Source of the DNA: Sipunculus nudus
Lineage: Eukaryota; Annelida; Sipuncula; Golfingiida; Sipunculidae
Reading direction: 5' to 3'
Length of the DNA stretch: 64,000 bases
Assembly: GCA_026874595.1 (NCBI GenBank)
Contig: CM049322.1
Coordinates: 29,515,340 to 29,579,339 of the forward strand
Shown: positions 11,765 to 24,655 of the stretch, piece by piece
Layout: every line of letters begins with the position of its first letter
How positions within the stretch are numbered: position 1 is the first letter of the stretch
Program-made: the position numbers and the translations under genes
Notes under the pieces: model-generated
What the model saw: only the letters and a program-made list of their open reading frames with translations
What the model was told of the DNA's origin: nothing
Databases searched by the model: none

Positions 11765-14097
11765 TCTGTTTATGTGACTGGTTTAATGCAATTTCAATGG
11801 CGGTTCATCAAGTAGAACACAGCGCGATAAATTCCATAGAGATTGAGGGTTCAATATTGGTGTATTTACAAGTAGTATGTTGAATAGGTAATTCAAACAC
11901 TATCAATTCTATATTTAGACCAGGAAGTTTACTTGCGAGCATGCACAGGATAAGTGCCTGGCTAGGTCATGTATGACACCCATTAAATCTGTGCCGCTTT
12001 CATTCACTATATTTAGGTTTTGAATAACAGCTGTTCCATTATACCCACTACATATCTAAGCCTTAATGAGAATCAAACCTTCGTCGTGTTGTCTATTATA
12101 TATACTTGTATTTGGTGGTGCAGTAGCAATTAGTTTCTTACATGTCAAGTAAGATCGAAATAGTATTTAAAGTTCGAAATGTAATCATACATTGTAATTA
12201 TGAAATGCAATACAAGCCTGATAACACTTGTAAAATATTTCATTTTGCAAAACTAGTCATTGCCACGTGGTATAATAGGAACTTGAAATATAAAATTAAG
12301 AATTTTGTCGGTATTTAATGATATATGTTTTATATTCTTTCCCTGGGTGCAAGAGGACAATTCATATTGTTAACCTAAATATACTTGTATTGTACGCTTT
12401 GGTTGCATATATCCTGTTATGCCTAATATCTTGTTTGTCAGGAAACTTTTAATTCTCCTTTTTACGGGATGTATATACAAACTAGTCCCGATGTTTTTCT
12501 TGATATGTGCAATTACATGTAATGTCACCAAATATCAATATAATGGTTTGCAGGAATTATCCTTTATTAACCTGATCTATTAGGATCAGGATGCACTATA
12601 CATCCTTAATTTAAGTGTATTCATGATTAAATTTTCTGATAATTTCATGATTTTCTGCAAAACACTACATATCTAAGCCTTAATGAGAATACATGCTGTA
12701 TTTATAAATCTGTTTCGCTGACATGGTTGTACAACCCAAGATTTTAGGCCATATCACATAACCGTGCGTGTGTCTCTGTGTGTTACATACTGATCATATC
12801 AAGTATACCCAGTTTTCTCCCAATGCATTAAATTTAATAATAAAACAACAAACGTGATAACAATCACTCCACACGGTTTCTACTTGACATCTCTTTTTGT
12901 TATCCATGCAAGTTATCAGGAATCATTAAAAACAGCAGCTGGGCGCTCTCTATCAAATAAGTTTGATGAATTCGATTGACATTTAAAACAAAAACCCAAC
13001 AACACCTTTAACTCTAGTAGAATGTAGCCTCGTATCGCTGAGCCTTGCTGAACTCAAACAACCCATTACATATGCTCTTTCCATGGCAAAAATGTAGACA
13101 AGATATTTCAGCTTATTTTCAACAAATGTTTTTAATATGTAGTTATGGAAAAACCAGGGGATAGAGTAATTAAACGATTATTCTTTGTCATAATAGGTAA
13201 CTTGTATATTTCTGTTGCGATATTTCGATTCAGTTTTAGGAGGGATTGACGTAGACCGCCACTTAAGTGTTGGTCCTCAGTAAGGCAAGATTGGGGGGGG
13301 GGGTTGACCGAGATACACGGCCATCTCAAACAGAGCGCCGGATTGCGTCTGCTGCTGTGTTTCGATGGAAGGACTTAAAACTTAAAGGTTATTTTTGAAG
13401 GTGAATATTTCTCCTGCCAACAGCCATGCTTGTTTACACATTTCGAGATCGCCAACTGGTCTTGGATACATAAAATAACAGGTAACGGTGGCCTATGACC
13501 TTCAGCCTTCGCGTTGTCTGTGTATTCTGTGGGTCATATCTTAATCTTGATATACGGTACTTTTGCTCTATTCGTGTTTTACGTAAACATGATCAAACTA
13601 GGTTTGGTACGGACGCTAAGCCTTTCACGTGCTCCGCTGATAAATGGGGCCTGAATCTTCATGGAGAGTGCTTATGTGTTATGATTTATTAACCCCTGTG
13701 TTATTCACAATTTTTTAACTTTTTCGTTAAGGATAGATAATCCCACCGAGGCATAAATCACCATTTACAGGGAATTTCAGTATCACTGCGGCATAAGACA
13801 GTCTTCAATGACTAATGGACGGTTATTATATGAGTAAGGGAAGCACAGAGAACACTAAAATAAGCATATATAGTGGCTACGAGTGGAGAAAAATATACGT
13901 CAGTGCACTTGGATACTAATCATTGATTTGGCACGTTGTCTGGTCCCTGCAAAGGGAAAGATTTCCTTTTAACCCTAACCTTTAAAAAATGTACAATATA
14001 TTATTGGGATTTTATTATCCTTTTCTTTGTTCGTTAAAAACTATTGATGGTTTTACATTTAGCTACTTTTTATTTTGATACAATCTTTTTGCTTTTA
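10275..14097. other. No gene recognised; AT-rich
   Basis: AT microsatellites at 11699-11762 are the only clear structure. Possible tail exons of the second gene start at 10982, 11137 and 11454, but their phases do not fit together, so I leave them uncalled. A G-run at 13294-13303 and short open frames show no family signature. Confidence 0.5.
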
Positions 14098-14530
14098 GTT
14101 ACCTCTGAAGATTGTCAATCAAATATGGAGTGATCTATGAAAATCAATCAAACAATCTAGAAATAGGAAAATGTTCATTTATTCAGGAACTCTGATGATG
14201 GTTTAAACTCGCCAAACGGGTATTACTTTCATTGTATGGAATCACTTTATCTCCGTGCAATTAATCCTCAGGAAACGTCATTTTAAGCACTAGAAAAGTA
14301 AGGCAGTAAACTCTAAACTGACCGCATAATTTTGTCTACCTGACATGTAAGCCAAATAGTTTTCACACTAACGTTCCATAAGAGCTTTGGTATATATCAT
14401 GCGGGCCTCCTCAGGCAGTAGACAATTGTATTCTAGGTATAGTAAGACATATAGTAAAGTAAGATACTCTTCATTAAGGAGTCGGACGTGACAAAAAAAC
14501 CGGATATCTGTTTCCCTAGAATTAATACAC

Positions 14531-14531
14531 A

Positions 14532-14567
<36 letters not shown>
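14531..14567. repeat. (ATT)n microsatellite
   Basis: About twelve copies of ATT in a row, inside duplication copy A. Confidence 0.95.
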
Positions 14568-15270
14568 TTACATACAGACCATGTGAAGTTTTGACATTGA
14601 TGCTTATATCAACAACAAGCTGTTAAAATTGTCGCACAGGAATGTTCTCTGTTATGGTGTCCTGTAACCGTATACGTTTTCTAGTTCTGTATTAAATTTT
14701 AACCTACCATGCTTCATGTTTGCTTCGTGTTATTTTTTAAATTAAGTTTTAATACAATGTGAAGGGAAAGCATGGATCCATGAACAGTTACCCCTTGAGG
14801 TACACGCATATATTTCATATGTGTGTGAATAGTTATTTTTTTTTGGGGGGGGGGGGGGTCTTAATAGTTGTAATTAGGAACACACAGCAGACTTTTTTAC
14901 TACCTGTTTTTAAATAAACAGTTGAAGACCAAACTTATGCTCTCTAGCTGAGTAAAGGAAGTAAAACCGAACAGTCGGAACATTAGTTGTTTATCACAGA
15001 ACTTTTCAGTCAGGGCATGGCGTTTGCCTGTCCTGTGGGTCGTTGCCATGGTGAATACTTTAAAATCAATCGCTATGCTAACACTATAGAACAAACACAT
15101 CCAGATGAACTAAATATAAAAAAGTGATTTAGTCGCCAGCGTTGGTAAACAGGGCCTTCCATGATGAATTAAACAGGTTAACTCAGAGACGACCTTTGGG
15201 TCAGCTTGAATGTATCTGAATGGGCGAGACCCCGATGTCTACGCTTGCTGATACGGTGATTTCTCGTACC

Positions 15271-15308
<38 letters not shown>
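15271..15308. repeat. (AT)n(GT)n compound microsatellite
   Basis: A run of AT passes directly into a run of GT. Confidence 0.95.
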
Positions 15309-16939
15309 TTTATTCGATAGGGTATCTAACTTTTGAACAACTTGGCCTCTTTCGGGCCTTTTATGAACAGATTTGAGCGTGCTCTATGTGTGGTCAATGT
15401 GAGAGCGATAGGGTGTACATCCATTTATTAAAGAAGGGCACATAAACTAGTTAATCTAAACACCAATACAATAAAAAATAACACAGCGCCGGTTTTCGAT
15501 ATAGCTCACGATATTTAAAAATGTCTTTAGTATCACAGCAATATATTCTCGATAAGACTTGACACATTAGATATCAGTTCTCTTTGCCTCATTTAAAGAA
15601 AATGTCATTTAATTACATAAACGTGACAATTCTAATATTTCTTAACAAGTAGGCACATAATTATTATTTTTTATAAAAATCCGGTATATTATAGTGTCTG
15701 GTAATCAATCTGAACGCAGCCTAAATAACAGGCTGCCAATGAGAAATGTTATATATACAGTATCTGAAGTGTACGAGGAACAAGTTTTATTTAGTAATTA
15801 CACAAAAAAATGACCATATGGCAGGGTCTGTACATTGCAAGAGTGACGAGCTAAGGCCCCTGCATGTACCATTTAACGTATAAAACAAACCCTCTCTGAG
15901 AGCGTTTTTGATGATAATTATATTTAAATATCATATATAATTCAACAGCATTCTGATCAGGAATAATAATAATGCAATCTTATAACGCTAACAAATAATT
16001 AAAGGAAAAGAACACATATTCGTCCGGGCATGTACATTAACGTACCAGTTGTATTTATTTTTATATGGAATACTAAGTGCAGATAGAAAATCCTTATATC
16101 AAAGAATTGCTATTAGAGTCCGTAATTTTTATTTAAGAATACCAATCGAGGCACTGTTCGGCTAGAGTTAGCAAGGATTCTGACAGAGGCGTATTTAGCA
16201 TTCACATCTGCTTATTCGATCCCATGTTGATAATCCATTGCTTAACGACCTAAATTTAAACATCCTAATTTAAAAAAAAAAAAAACAGAAAGGCAATATA
16301 ACAAGTTTATTTCAAACCTTGTCCACACCTTGTTATGATTCACTGACTTGTTAAGTTTATTTTAAGTTTAACTTTTAACATGGGTAAATGTTGTGGTTCC
16401 TTGGATCATATAAGTAATCAAAAATGAATGTCAACATGTCCGTAAGTATAACTCCCAATTATTATTATTGCTTTATATGATTCTAGAATCGGGAAAAAAA
16501 TAATTTAAAATTAATTTTATGTATATTCAGTTCAAGGGCTGAATGATGACCGACCCCTTTGATATTACAATCTGTATACAATAAAATTAGTATACCTTGG
16601 CACTTCGATGTCTCTGATGTGAAGCATAAATTAGGTTTTATCAAGCCTTGTTTTGCATTATACATACTCATATCAAAGAAAACATTAATCCTAGGAAGAA
16701 TTTTACAAATTTCATATATAATTTATCAATTTATTCAATATTCACACAATAATATAACAACAATAACACAGTTTATTTTCACATGAACAATTAACCTTAG
16801 CCAAACTGGCTAACATTACCGAATCAACATGAATGCCTTTAAATACTAACTAATTTTGTGTTCCAGTGGGTTATCTAACATATGCATGACTTACCAGCGA
16901 CGTATGAATCTTGGTGGTTATACCAGTGTATTTGATTAA

Positions 16940-17360
16940 AACTCCAGGACCACTATCAACAAATATGGCGCCAAAGTGTCTCTGAGGCACAAATCTGTAG
17001 AGCAAACTCATTGTTTAAGAAATATTTTAATTTTAGAACCTTACAAACTAATTTCCCAACTAGATTCTGTCATTGCATGTGCATATTTAGAACCGTAAAT
17101 CACTATTTACCAGTGCGGACAAGACGTCTCTTAGGGTTAACATATGATGAAAGACAATGCCAGTTATTTAGTCTGGATGTTATTGGGGATGAATATCATT
17201 ATTTGTTTGTATGCAAGTATTTTTGTTTGGAGAGGTAGCCTTATGTACCTAAAACTGTTGTGAAACTTTCTGAATAGGTAAAAAATGAATCGTTTGTTTA
17301 ATATTAAAAGAAAGTCTGATCTTATTAAAATTTGAAGGTTTTAAAAGATTTTGCTGAATG
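16940..17360 (+). pseudogene. Decayed non-LTR retrotransposon (LINE), C-terminal end
   Basis: An open frame from about 16940 to 17235 contains FRTVNHYLPV, then LTYDERQCQLF and GDEYHYLFVCKYF. This is the layout of the zinc-binding tail after the reverse transcriptase in invertebrate LINE proteins (a Phe-Arg-x-x-Asn-His block, then Cys and His spaced within a Glu-His/Tyr-x-x-Phe motif). The second cysteine of the usual first pair is replaced. Stops accumulate after 17235. No RT catalytic region is present upstream, so it is a 5'-truncated, dead copy. Confidence 0.6.
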
Positions 17361-19097
17361 ATAAATTTACATAGGTTTGTCTCCCTTTGGTAATTACATA
17401 TTTTGTTTTAAGACATATTTAACACCTTGTATGTCCTGATTACGATTATCAATTATTGTAATATGATCATCTCTTGTACCTTTTACAGAATTTTGAGAAT
17501 GATTTCTGTCTTTGTATATGTCTAACGTTACGAGGTTATCGTATTATATAGAGATCACTGCGTTGACACGAAAATAAGTAAATATTTCTTCTTCAAGTTA
17601 AATTACACAAATAAAAAAATTTGAATGATTGATTGGAATCAAGCGGATGAATCTTTGAATATATTCGAAATCCTGTTGAATCTTAACATTATTAAGACAT
17701 GTCTGATATGATAAAACAGGTCTGCGGCTGCAAATTCACTCAAACTTCAAGGGATAACTATCTTTGCAATAAGTCCTCCTCTTTATATACAGGAAGTCAA
17801 CATGTATAAAAATTGATAATATTGTAAATTTAACTATTATATTTATGATTGCTTATTTTTAAAAATAAAATATCTTCTTTAGATTTATTCTCAATTGAGC
17901 TGGGACTGTAATGTAATTTAAAGGAAATATGTATGGCCACTAGTATTTAATTAATCAAAATAATTAGGATATTAATCGAATTCAATGGATTTGAAGTTTT
18001 CAGACTCGGGTAAACTGTTCTAGCTCTCAAATTTCCCTATGTGTGGTTCATTAGAGTTAAGTTTCTCTTATCATTGAGTTGTAATTTAAATCTAACACAT
18101 ATAGCTTAAAAGGTTGTAAACAAGAATAGGCGTAATACTTTGGGGGAATACCCAGTACATGTATATTTAGGCGCCCTGCGTTAAGAAATAGTTAATAGTT
18201 GCTTAAGAACATATTGATAAATGATATGTTTCTAGAGAATATCATCGTAATTATTTTTATTTGTATCACAATTAAAACGATGTTTAATACACATATATAA
18301 CAAAAGCAGACTTAGGGCCGTCTAAAACCATAAAACCGCTTTATATGGCACTCCAATGAACCAAGAACTTTTCAATAATCACATTCAATAATGTCTGGTA
18401 TGTCTGTTTTGAGGAAACATTCTATGGACATGTGTAATGTACAAACATAAGGAGACTTAATCTTGAATAAACTGAATATTTACATTCTTTTAAGCAGTAT
18501 TGAGAATATACATGCCATTGCCCGAATAACATCCTAGTGGAAGGTTTTACCAAAGGAAGATCGGAAACCGCCTCTTTCCACTTTTCCCTCTTTTTCATGA
18601 ATTGAATATGCACGAGGTAATAATACTATTTATAATGGGCCCCTCCCGGTGCGGTGGGCTATTTGTTGCGGCGTTAAGCGTAAATGCCACTCAAAGATAC
18701 ACATACACCGTGTGGAAAATAATGAAATATAGACCAGTCACTCAGCGAAGAACATAACTGGCCCAGCTAATCGTTATGTTCACAAGTACTTAGATACCTC
18801 GGAAATTATGGGACGGGGGGGGGGTTGTAAATCACCTGTGTGTGTACAGGATGCCGTGTTGCGATGGACGTATATAGCGACGTCTCTCAGATGTAACAGC
18901 TGGCACTGTCTCCCCGACGTTTGGTTCCCTTTTACTTAGTTACGAGTCATGGCTTTGTAAAGTTTTTTTTTTTCATATGATACCTGTAATACAACAGCCG
19001 TCGGTCTATCTCCTGATTACCCTCAACTAAAAGAGATTTACCATGCATACAATCAGTCCCACGTATTCGCATATCACAGAATCGTATATTATATTCA

Positions 19098-19320
19098 ATA
19101 AGCAGGGGCGGATTCAGGATTTAGGAAAAGGTGGTCCAACCCAGATGGACAAATGAAAACCCTAAAAAAGGTCCTCAGGTCTGAAAAAGGGGGGGGGGGG
19201 CCCAGGCGGCTAAATTTTGTCTGAAAGCCCTTAAAAAAGTTTCTGATGAAAAGGGGGGCCTGGACCCCCTGCCACCCGCCACCCCCCCCCCCCCCACCCC
19301 CCCGATCCGCTTCTGATAAG
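19098..19320. mobile_element. Small non-autonomous DNA element with 5-bp target duplication (copy 1)
   Basis: The body at 19103-19315 begins CAGGGGCGGATTCAGG and ends in the inverse of CAGAAGCGGATC. It is flanked on both sides by ATAAG (19098-19102 and 19316-19320). Long C and G runs and GGTCC/GGACC blocks fill the middle. A second copy with the same ends and a different 5-bp duplication lies at 61909-62068. Confidence 0.7.
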
Positions 19321-20390
19321 TTATATCTCACATTTTAACAACAATTTTAAAAAAGTGTAAAACCCCCATGAACGCATGCATATGTGTGTGTGTTTACTGT
19401 TTCCCATATCACAGCACCATTTATTCGATGTAATGAGATGTCCATGTGTATGGATGTGCTTTATGGACTAAAAAGGAAGAAAAACATAGTTCATAATTTT
19501 TTTTTATGTGTGAAACAGACAAGCAAGGTAGATAAAAGCTGAGCTTGAATTCAATGTGCAGAAAATATACTGTCTTGTACCTTTTCTCCCAAATTTGCTA
19601 TTTGTGTCGCTCTGACAATGTCACAGAAATTAACTGTTGTAAGAAAAAAGAACTTCTGCCAAGAAACCTGATTATTGGCATGCTTGTTTACTGCCATGAC
19701 CAGAGAATGAATGAACGATATGAAAATAAACATAAAAAGCATATCCAGACGGAGGTCAATGAGCCACGAGCTAGCAAATATATATAGGATGCAGGACATC
19801 CTTTGTTTGTTTGAATTAACCTTTTAAACTTCCTCTCTCCCAAGATACAGCGTATAATTTGTTTTTTCTTTACCCAAATTGAAACATTTGCGTCATACAT
19901 GCAAAATAAAAAATTGATTGAGTGCCATTAAAACGAGTGGAATCCATTAAACCGCATGTCTTATGGATCAGCTTACAGGTCCAGGTGACTCTGACTGCCG
20001 CTGTACTTTAAATAACTATTGTTTCAAATAAGTTTGAAATCAAATGCACTTGATTATTACAGTTATTATAGTCAGTTAAATGGCCTATATATCTGCTCAT
20101 AGCCCCAAGGTACTTATTTTTTATGTGCAATGTCATACCAGTATCAATGGTTACAGGTATATTTCCTTTATATACTAATCCAATTGTATATCAATAGTAT
20201 AAAGAACTTTTTATGAGATTCGAAAACTTTCTTGATGAATAAATATTTGTATGATTCATTATTCATAGTTTGTTTTACATCATTTGTATATTATGTTTTA
20301 GCAAACTAAAAATAAGTTTAAATACAGATACGTATTTGTCTGAGGCTACAATCATGGAATCTTGCGGATAAAAGACAGCAACTAGAACCC

Positions 20391-20438
20391 AACCCCCCCC
20401 CCCCACACACACACACACACACGCGCGCGCACACGCGC
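20391..20438. repeat. Poly-C, (CA)n and (CG)n simple repeat
   Basis: A C-run followed by CA repeats and CG repeats. Alternating purine-pyrimidine of this kind can adopt Z-DNA in vitro. Confidence 0.9.
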
Positions 20439-21759
20439 AGATATACATGCACAAGACACATTTTTCTGGATATTATTAAAAGTATGGTAAAGACGATAGT
20501 AGTACAATAATCTTTAATTCTGAAAATTTCACATACGAGTGCAGAAATACTTGATGATTAAGCAATTACTAACGGTCTATTAGTAAATGACTATTTCGTG
20601 GTGGATTGAGTTTATCTGTACATGGGCGATTATCATGTAATAAAAACGGTACACCGCACAGGGTTGGGAATTTTTGTAACAAGAAGCATAATTATTAATA
20701 AGAATTTTTTTCTGGTCTGTTTAGTATCAATGAAATTTATGTAAAGAACAGACCAGTTCTTTAAGGTAGATTTTCAAGAGAAGTTGGGTATACATCCAAG
20801 AAAGAAAGGAATATCAAACTATCAAATATAAAAAAATATTTAAAAGAGTAAAATTTAAATATACAAAATTTCATATTTTTGCACATACATAATGCAAATA
20901 TGTAATATGCGGGGCGTTATATATTCAGGGCATATTGATAAGGATTAACCTTGGAATCATCCCATGTTTTATATATAAGCTGATCCTAGGTACGGCTTGG
21001 TGAGCAGTAGTAAAGACTGCAGGTATTTGTTGACGAAGAAACACGTTTAACCAAACATCAATTGGCGTTTGTTGCTGTGTTATTTTTTTGATGGCCCGCG
21101 CATACCTATAAAGTTAAAGGGGGATAATCACCTAAAGGTAATCCCTTTGAGCTTTTATAAAAATGGGCAAGAAAACATGGATATCACCGCACACAGGCTG
21201 CTTGTTATGTTTATCCCAAAATGTTTATGATATGTGGGGACCTGATAAGCAAAAGCTTTACACATGGCTTTTTGCAACAAGTTAACTTGATAACAAGTTG
21301 TTACATCCTTCACGGAGGCGTTTGATGAACTTTCGATAACAAAAATTACTCTTACATTTTTATTTTTATACAAACATATGTTGGATTTCAATTAACTTAC
21401 AAGTAATTCAAATTTTTTCGAGCCGATGACACACTTTTCTGGCATTAACATATTTTCATCAGGGGACTACTTTGTCTGAAACAGCTTTTATCTGCTATTA
21501 CTTAGGCAAAAGATAGCGTGTGTAAGCACTTGAACGCAGTCCTCTACGATCTATATATTGATTTTTTTATTTCTTTGTCTGTTCAACCTGTACATGTTCC
21601 TATTAACCCCAACGTTTACAGCAAATATGACATGCATTGCGCTGAACTTTTTTCTCCTTTATGTCAGGCTCCGATAATGAAAAGTGTATTGATGGTTTTA
21701 TTTCTTATTAATCTCGATCCATATTTTGTACGTAAATTACATAAGTAAAGTACTGAGTC

Positions 21760-24607
21760 AGTAACCTCTGATATTGGTCAGTCAAATATTGTGTGATCAT
21801 AAAAACCAATCGAATACTTTTGAAACACAAAATGTTTAATTTATTCAATATCAGTGATGGGGTTTTATCCGTTCACTCTTTGAAATATACATTCGTTGTA
21901 TATTGAATCCTTTCGAATCTCCATTGAAAAAGAATCATGAATCCTAATGTACCCATTTTACATTTTATTCTGCCTAAACTGGAAGGGTTCCTAACAAATG
22001 TGCAGTATTAACCTTTGTTAATCACACCGTGTATTTTAATTCCAGAAAATAAATTACATCCAAGGAACAAGACGTCAGAAAAATATTCGAAAATGAATAT
22101 AGCGTGACTAAACACGGGAACCACATTTATCATTAATATCATACTGGAAACTTGCGTTTCTATTTCTGATATTTATATCAGCTAACATTATTTTTATTCA
22201 GGTTTTAGAAAGTTTGGAAATGTTATAGAAAGAGAGTGTTTTGTATCATGTTACCTGGTAAACATTATGGATATACATACCCTTTTTTAAATTTTAAATA
22301 AAATTTGTTTACTTTGGGAGGGTGATCCGTCAACCGATACCTCCATGGTGCATATGATACGCCCTTTCACCTCCACCCCAGCACACACATAAACACTAAG
22401 TGGGGCATGTGCTTCACTCAGTGGACAACAATACCACATTTTTATACAGCATGGATTATATTACAGCATTCAGAAAAGGAAATTTCCTAAGAGTGTACTT
22501 TGCATTGAGAGAGAGTGTATGAGAGATGGTGCTGTGTGTGTGGACAATTTTCATTTTTTTTTTATTTTCGATAATATTTGTGAATTCCTAAACGTGGAAA
22601 AAATGTATTTTTTATTTCTGGATTTCCTTAATATTATTCTGATTAAGAGAGGTGTTTAAAATCAGATAACCTCGATCTGTATCAATATATGTTTCTAATT
22701 TTTTTAGACGTCAAATATGGTTGTGATTAAATCCCATCTATATTCACTTTGGAAATATAGGTTATTATACACAATATAATCATTTCTCACGATAGCGGGG
22801 CCGTTCCTACTCCACCCGGCCCATCCTCTCTCTCGGATGTTTATGTGTGACACAACAAAAGTCACAGCAAAAATACGTGTACCGTTCAGAATTTTATTCA
22901 TTTTTATTTGTTTCTATACTATTTTATGAATATAATATTCATTATGTTATCGGTGCCCTAATAAACATATTAAACAATACTCCGTGGATTTTTCCATCTT
23001 GTTAGATTACATAGCGCATAGCGGGCAACTAAACAACCCGGTAATAAACCTTAGTCTAAGTTAAAGGTGTATATTTAACGTTCCCGAGCACCAATTCTTT
23101 ATCACAGATCTTCCTAATCAAGATAGGCATTTGCCTGGCCTCTGGGTCGTTGCCATGGAGAAGACGTTTAAATCAATGTATGTGCAAACATTGGGGAGCA
23201 AATCCGCCCAGATGAAATAAATATAAACTATGGTATGCTAGCACAGATATTATCGTTTCAGCGGTTAACAGGGCTTTACAGGCTGAATTGATTATGACCT
23301 CTCGCCTAATGTTAACTCAGAGACCTTAGTAAGCTTGAATGCATCAAATTTAGAGAGAGCCAACTGTCTACACTTGCCGATATGCTTATTTCTGACACCG
23401 TGTACAAAACAGTTCTGTATCCAGGCTCCATGAGAGGGGAGGTCAGCCGGTACTCCGCTCTGGGGCCCGAAAAGCCCATAGGGCAGAATAATATATTTCA
23501 AAATGTAGAAGTCTCATTTATTTTAGCTTCTATAAATCTTAGTTATGAGACACCGAGAGGGTTCTATAGGGCACAGGAAATGTTGGAGTGATCCAAAGGG
23601 GCTAAAGGGGCCCGGGTCCGTTGGTAGTTTCCGATGTGAAAAAAAAATCAGTAAATATATTGTAAACTGAGAAAATCCGTTTTGGCCTTTGAGATAGATT
23701 TTTCTTGGGTTTTAACTTAAAGAATTTTAATAGGAAGCGAGCGGAAGGGTCTATGGGGGCACGGGTCCAGGAGTTTACGAGGACACAAGAACAGGCTTGA
23801 AGATTGAGTCTCATTGTCTTAATTTTCATAAGTTTTATATTATTATATAAGTTTTAACCCGTTGAGTCCGTATTAGAATTCTTAAAATGCAGAAATTCCG
23901 GAGTGATATTTCATGTTTGTTACGATATAACAGAATGGACAACCAGATCTTTCGGACTCATATATGGTAAAATACATCCATGACCAAAATAAAAATTAAT
24001 TTGCTTTTATTCTACATGTTTGTTTTCAATTTAATCTTTTATTCTGTTTGTTCTCAAAAGTTAATACCATCTTTATGCTATGTTTTTTTTTGTTAATATA
24101 AAGTGTTCGTGAATAGTTATATTCAAGGGAGCAAATATAATTATTGTTTTACTGAATATAAAAGAATTCAGAGAGAGGTCCCTTTCATTTTCATTTTTTT
24201 TTTTCAATTCATCCGAGTGCTTTCTGTGTGTGCGTTCATGTGATTGCTGGGTTCGGGGGAGGGTGGGGATTGTTTAAAAATCCCGTGCTCCCTATATATA
24301 TGCATGCTATGTATAATGTCGACTATCAACTTTTCACGAAGCATATATTTTTTGTTATTGTGAACCTAGGTGTGGATGCCTTTGCGATGCAAAATATTGA
24401 ATCATTTTTTATAGCTCTATTGAACCCCTTATTTTTGTTTCTGTAAATGTGTTTTTTTTTATTCTTCAAAGTTTCAATTGGAATTGTCCTTTTTATGATA
24501 GTATTGTTGTTGATGATACATTTTGCATGAGAGACCCAGACTGTAGTGTGGATAACCTCTTGTACGTTGCTCGCTTTTGGTTTATGGGGATGCAAACTTA
24601 GATCCCA

Positions 24608-24655
<48 letters not shown>

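Larger units (their letters stand above)
14098..19990. repeat. Segmental duplication, copy A
   Basis: Diverged direct copy of 21760-28480. Matching anchors are 14098 with 21760, 14985 with 23097, 15560 with 25160, 16380 with 26128, 18340 with 27055 and 19600 with 28070. Copy A alone carries the LINE fragment (about 16.94-17.36 kb) and the small element at 19103-19315, so these arrived after the duplication or were lost from B. I see no coding sequence conserved between the copies. Confidence 0.75.

Noticed and set aside
19095-19331. 78-codon - strand open frame with a Gly run
   Set aside because: It coincides with the small transposable element and its poly-C tract.
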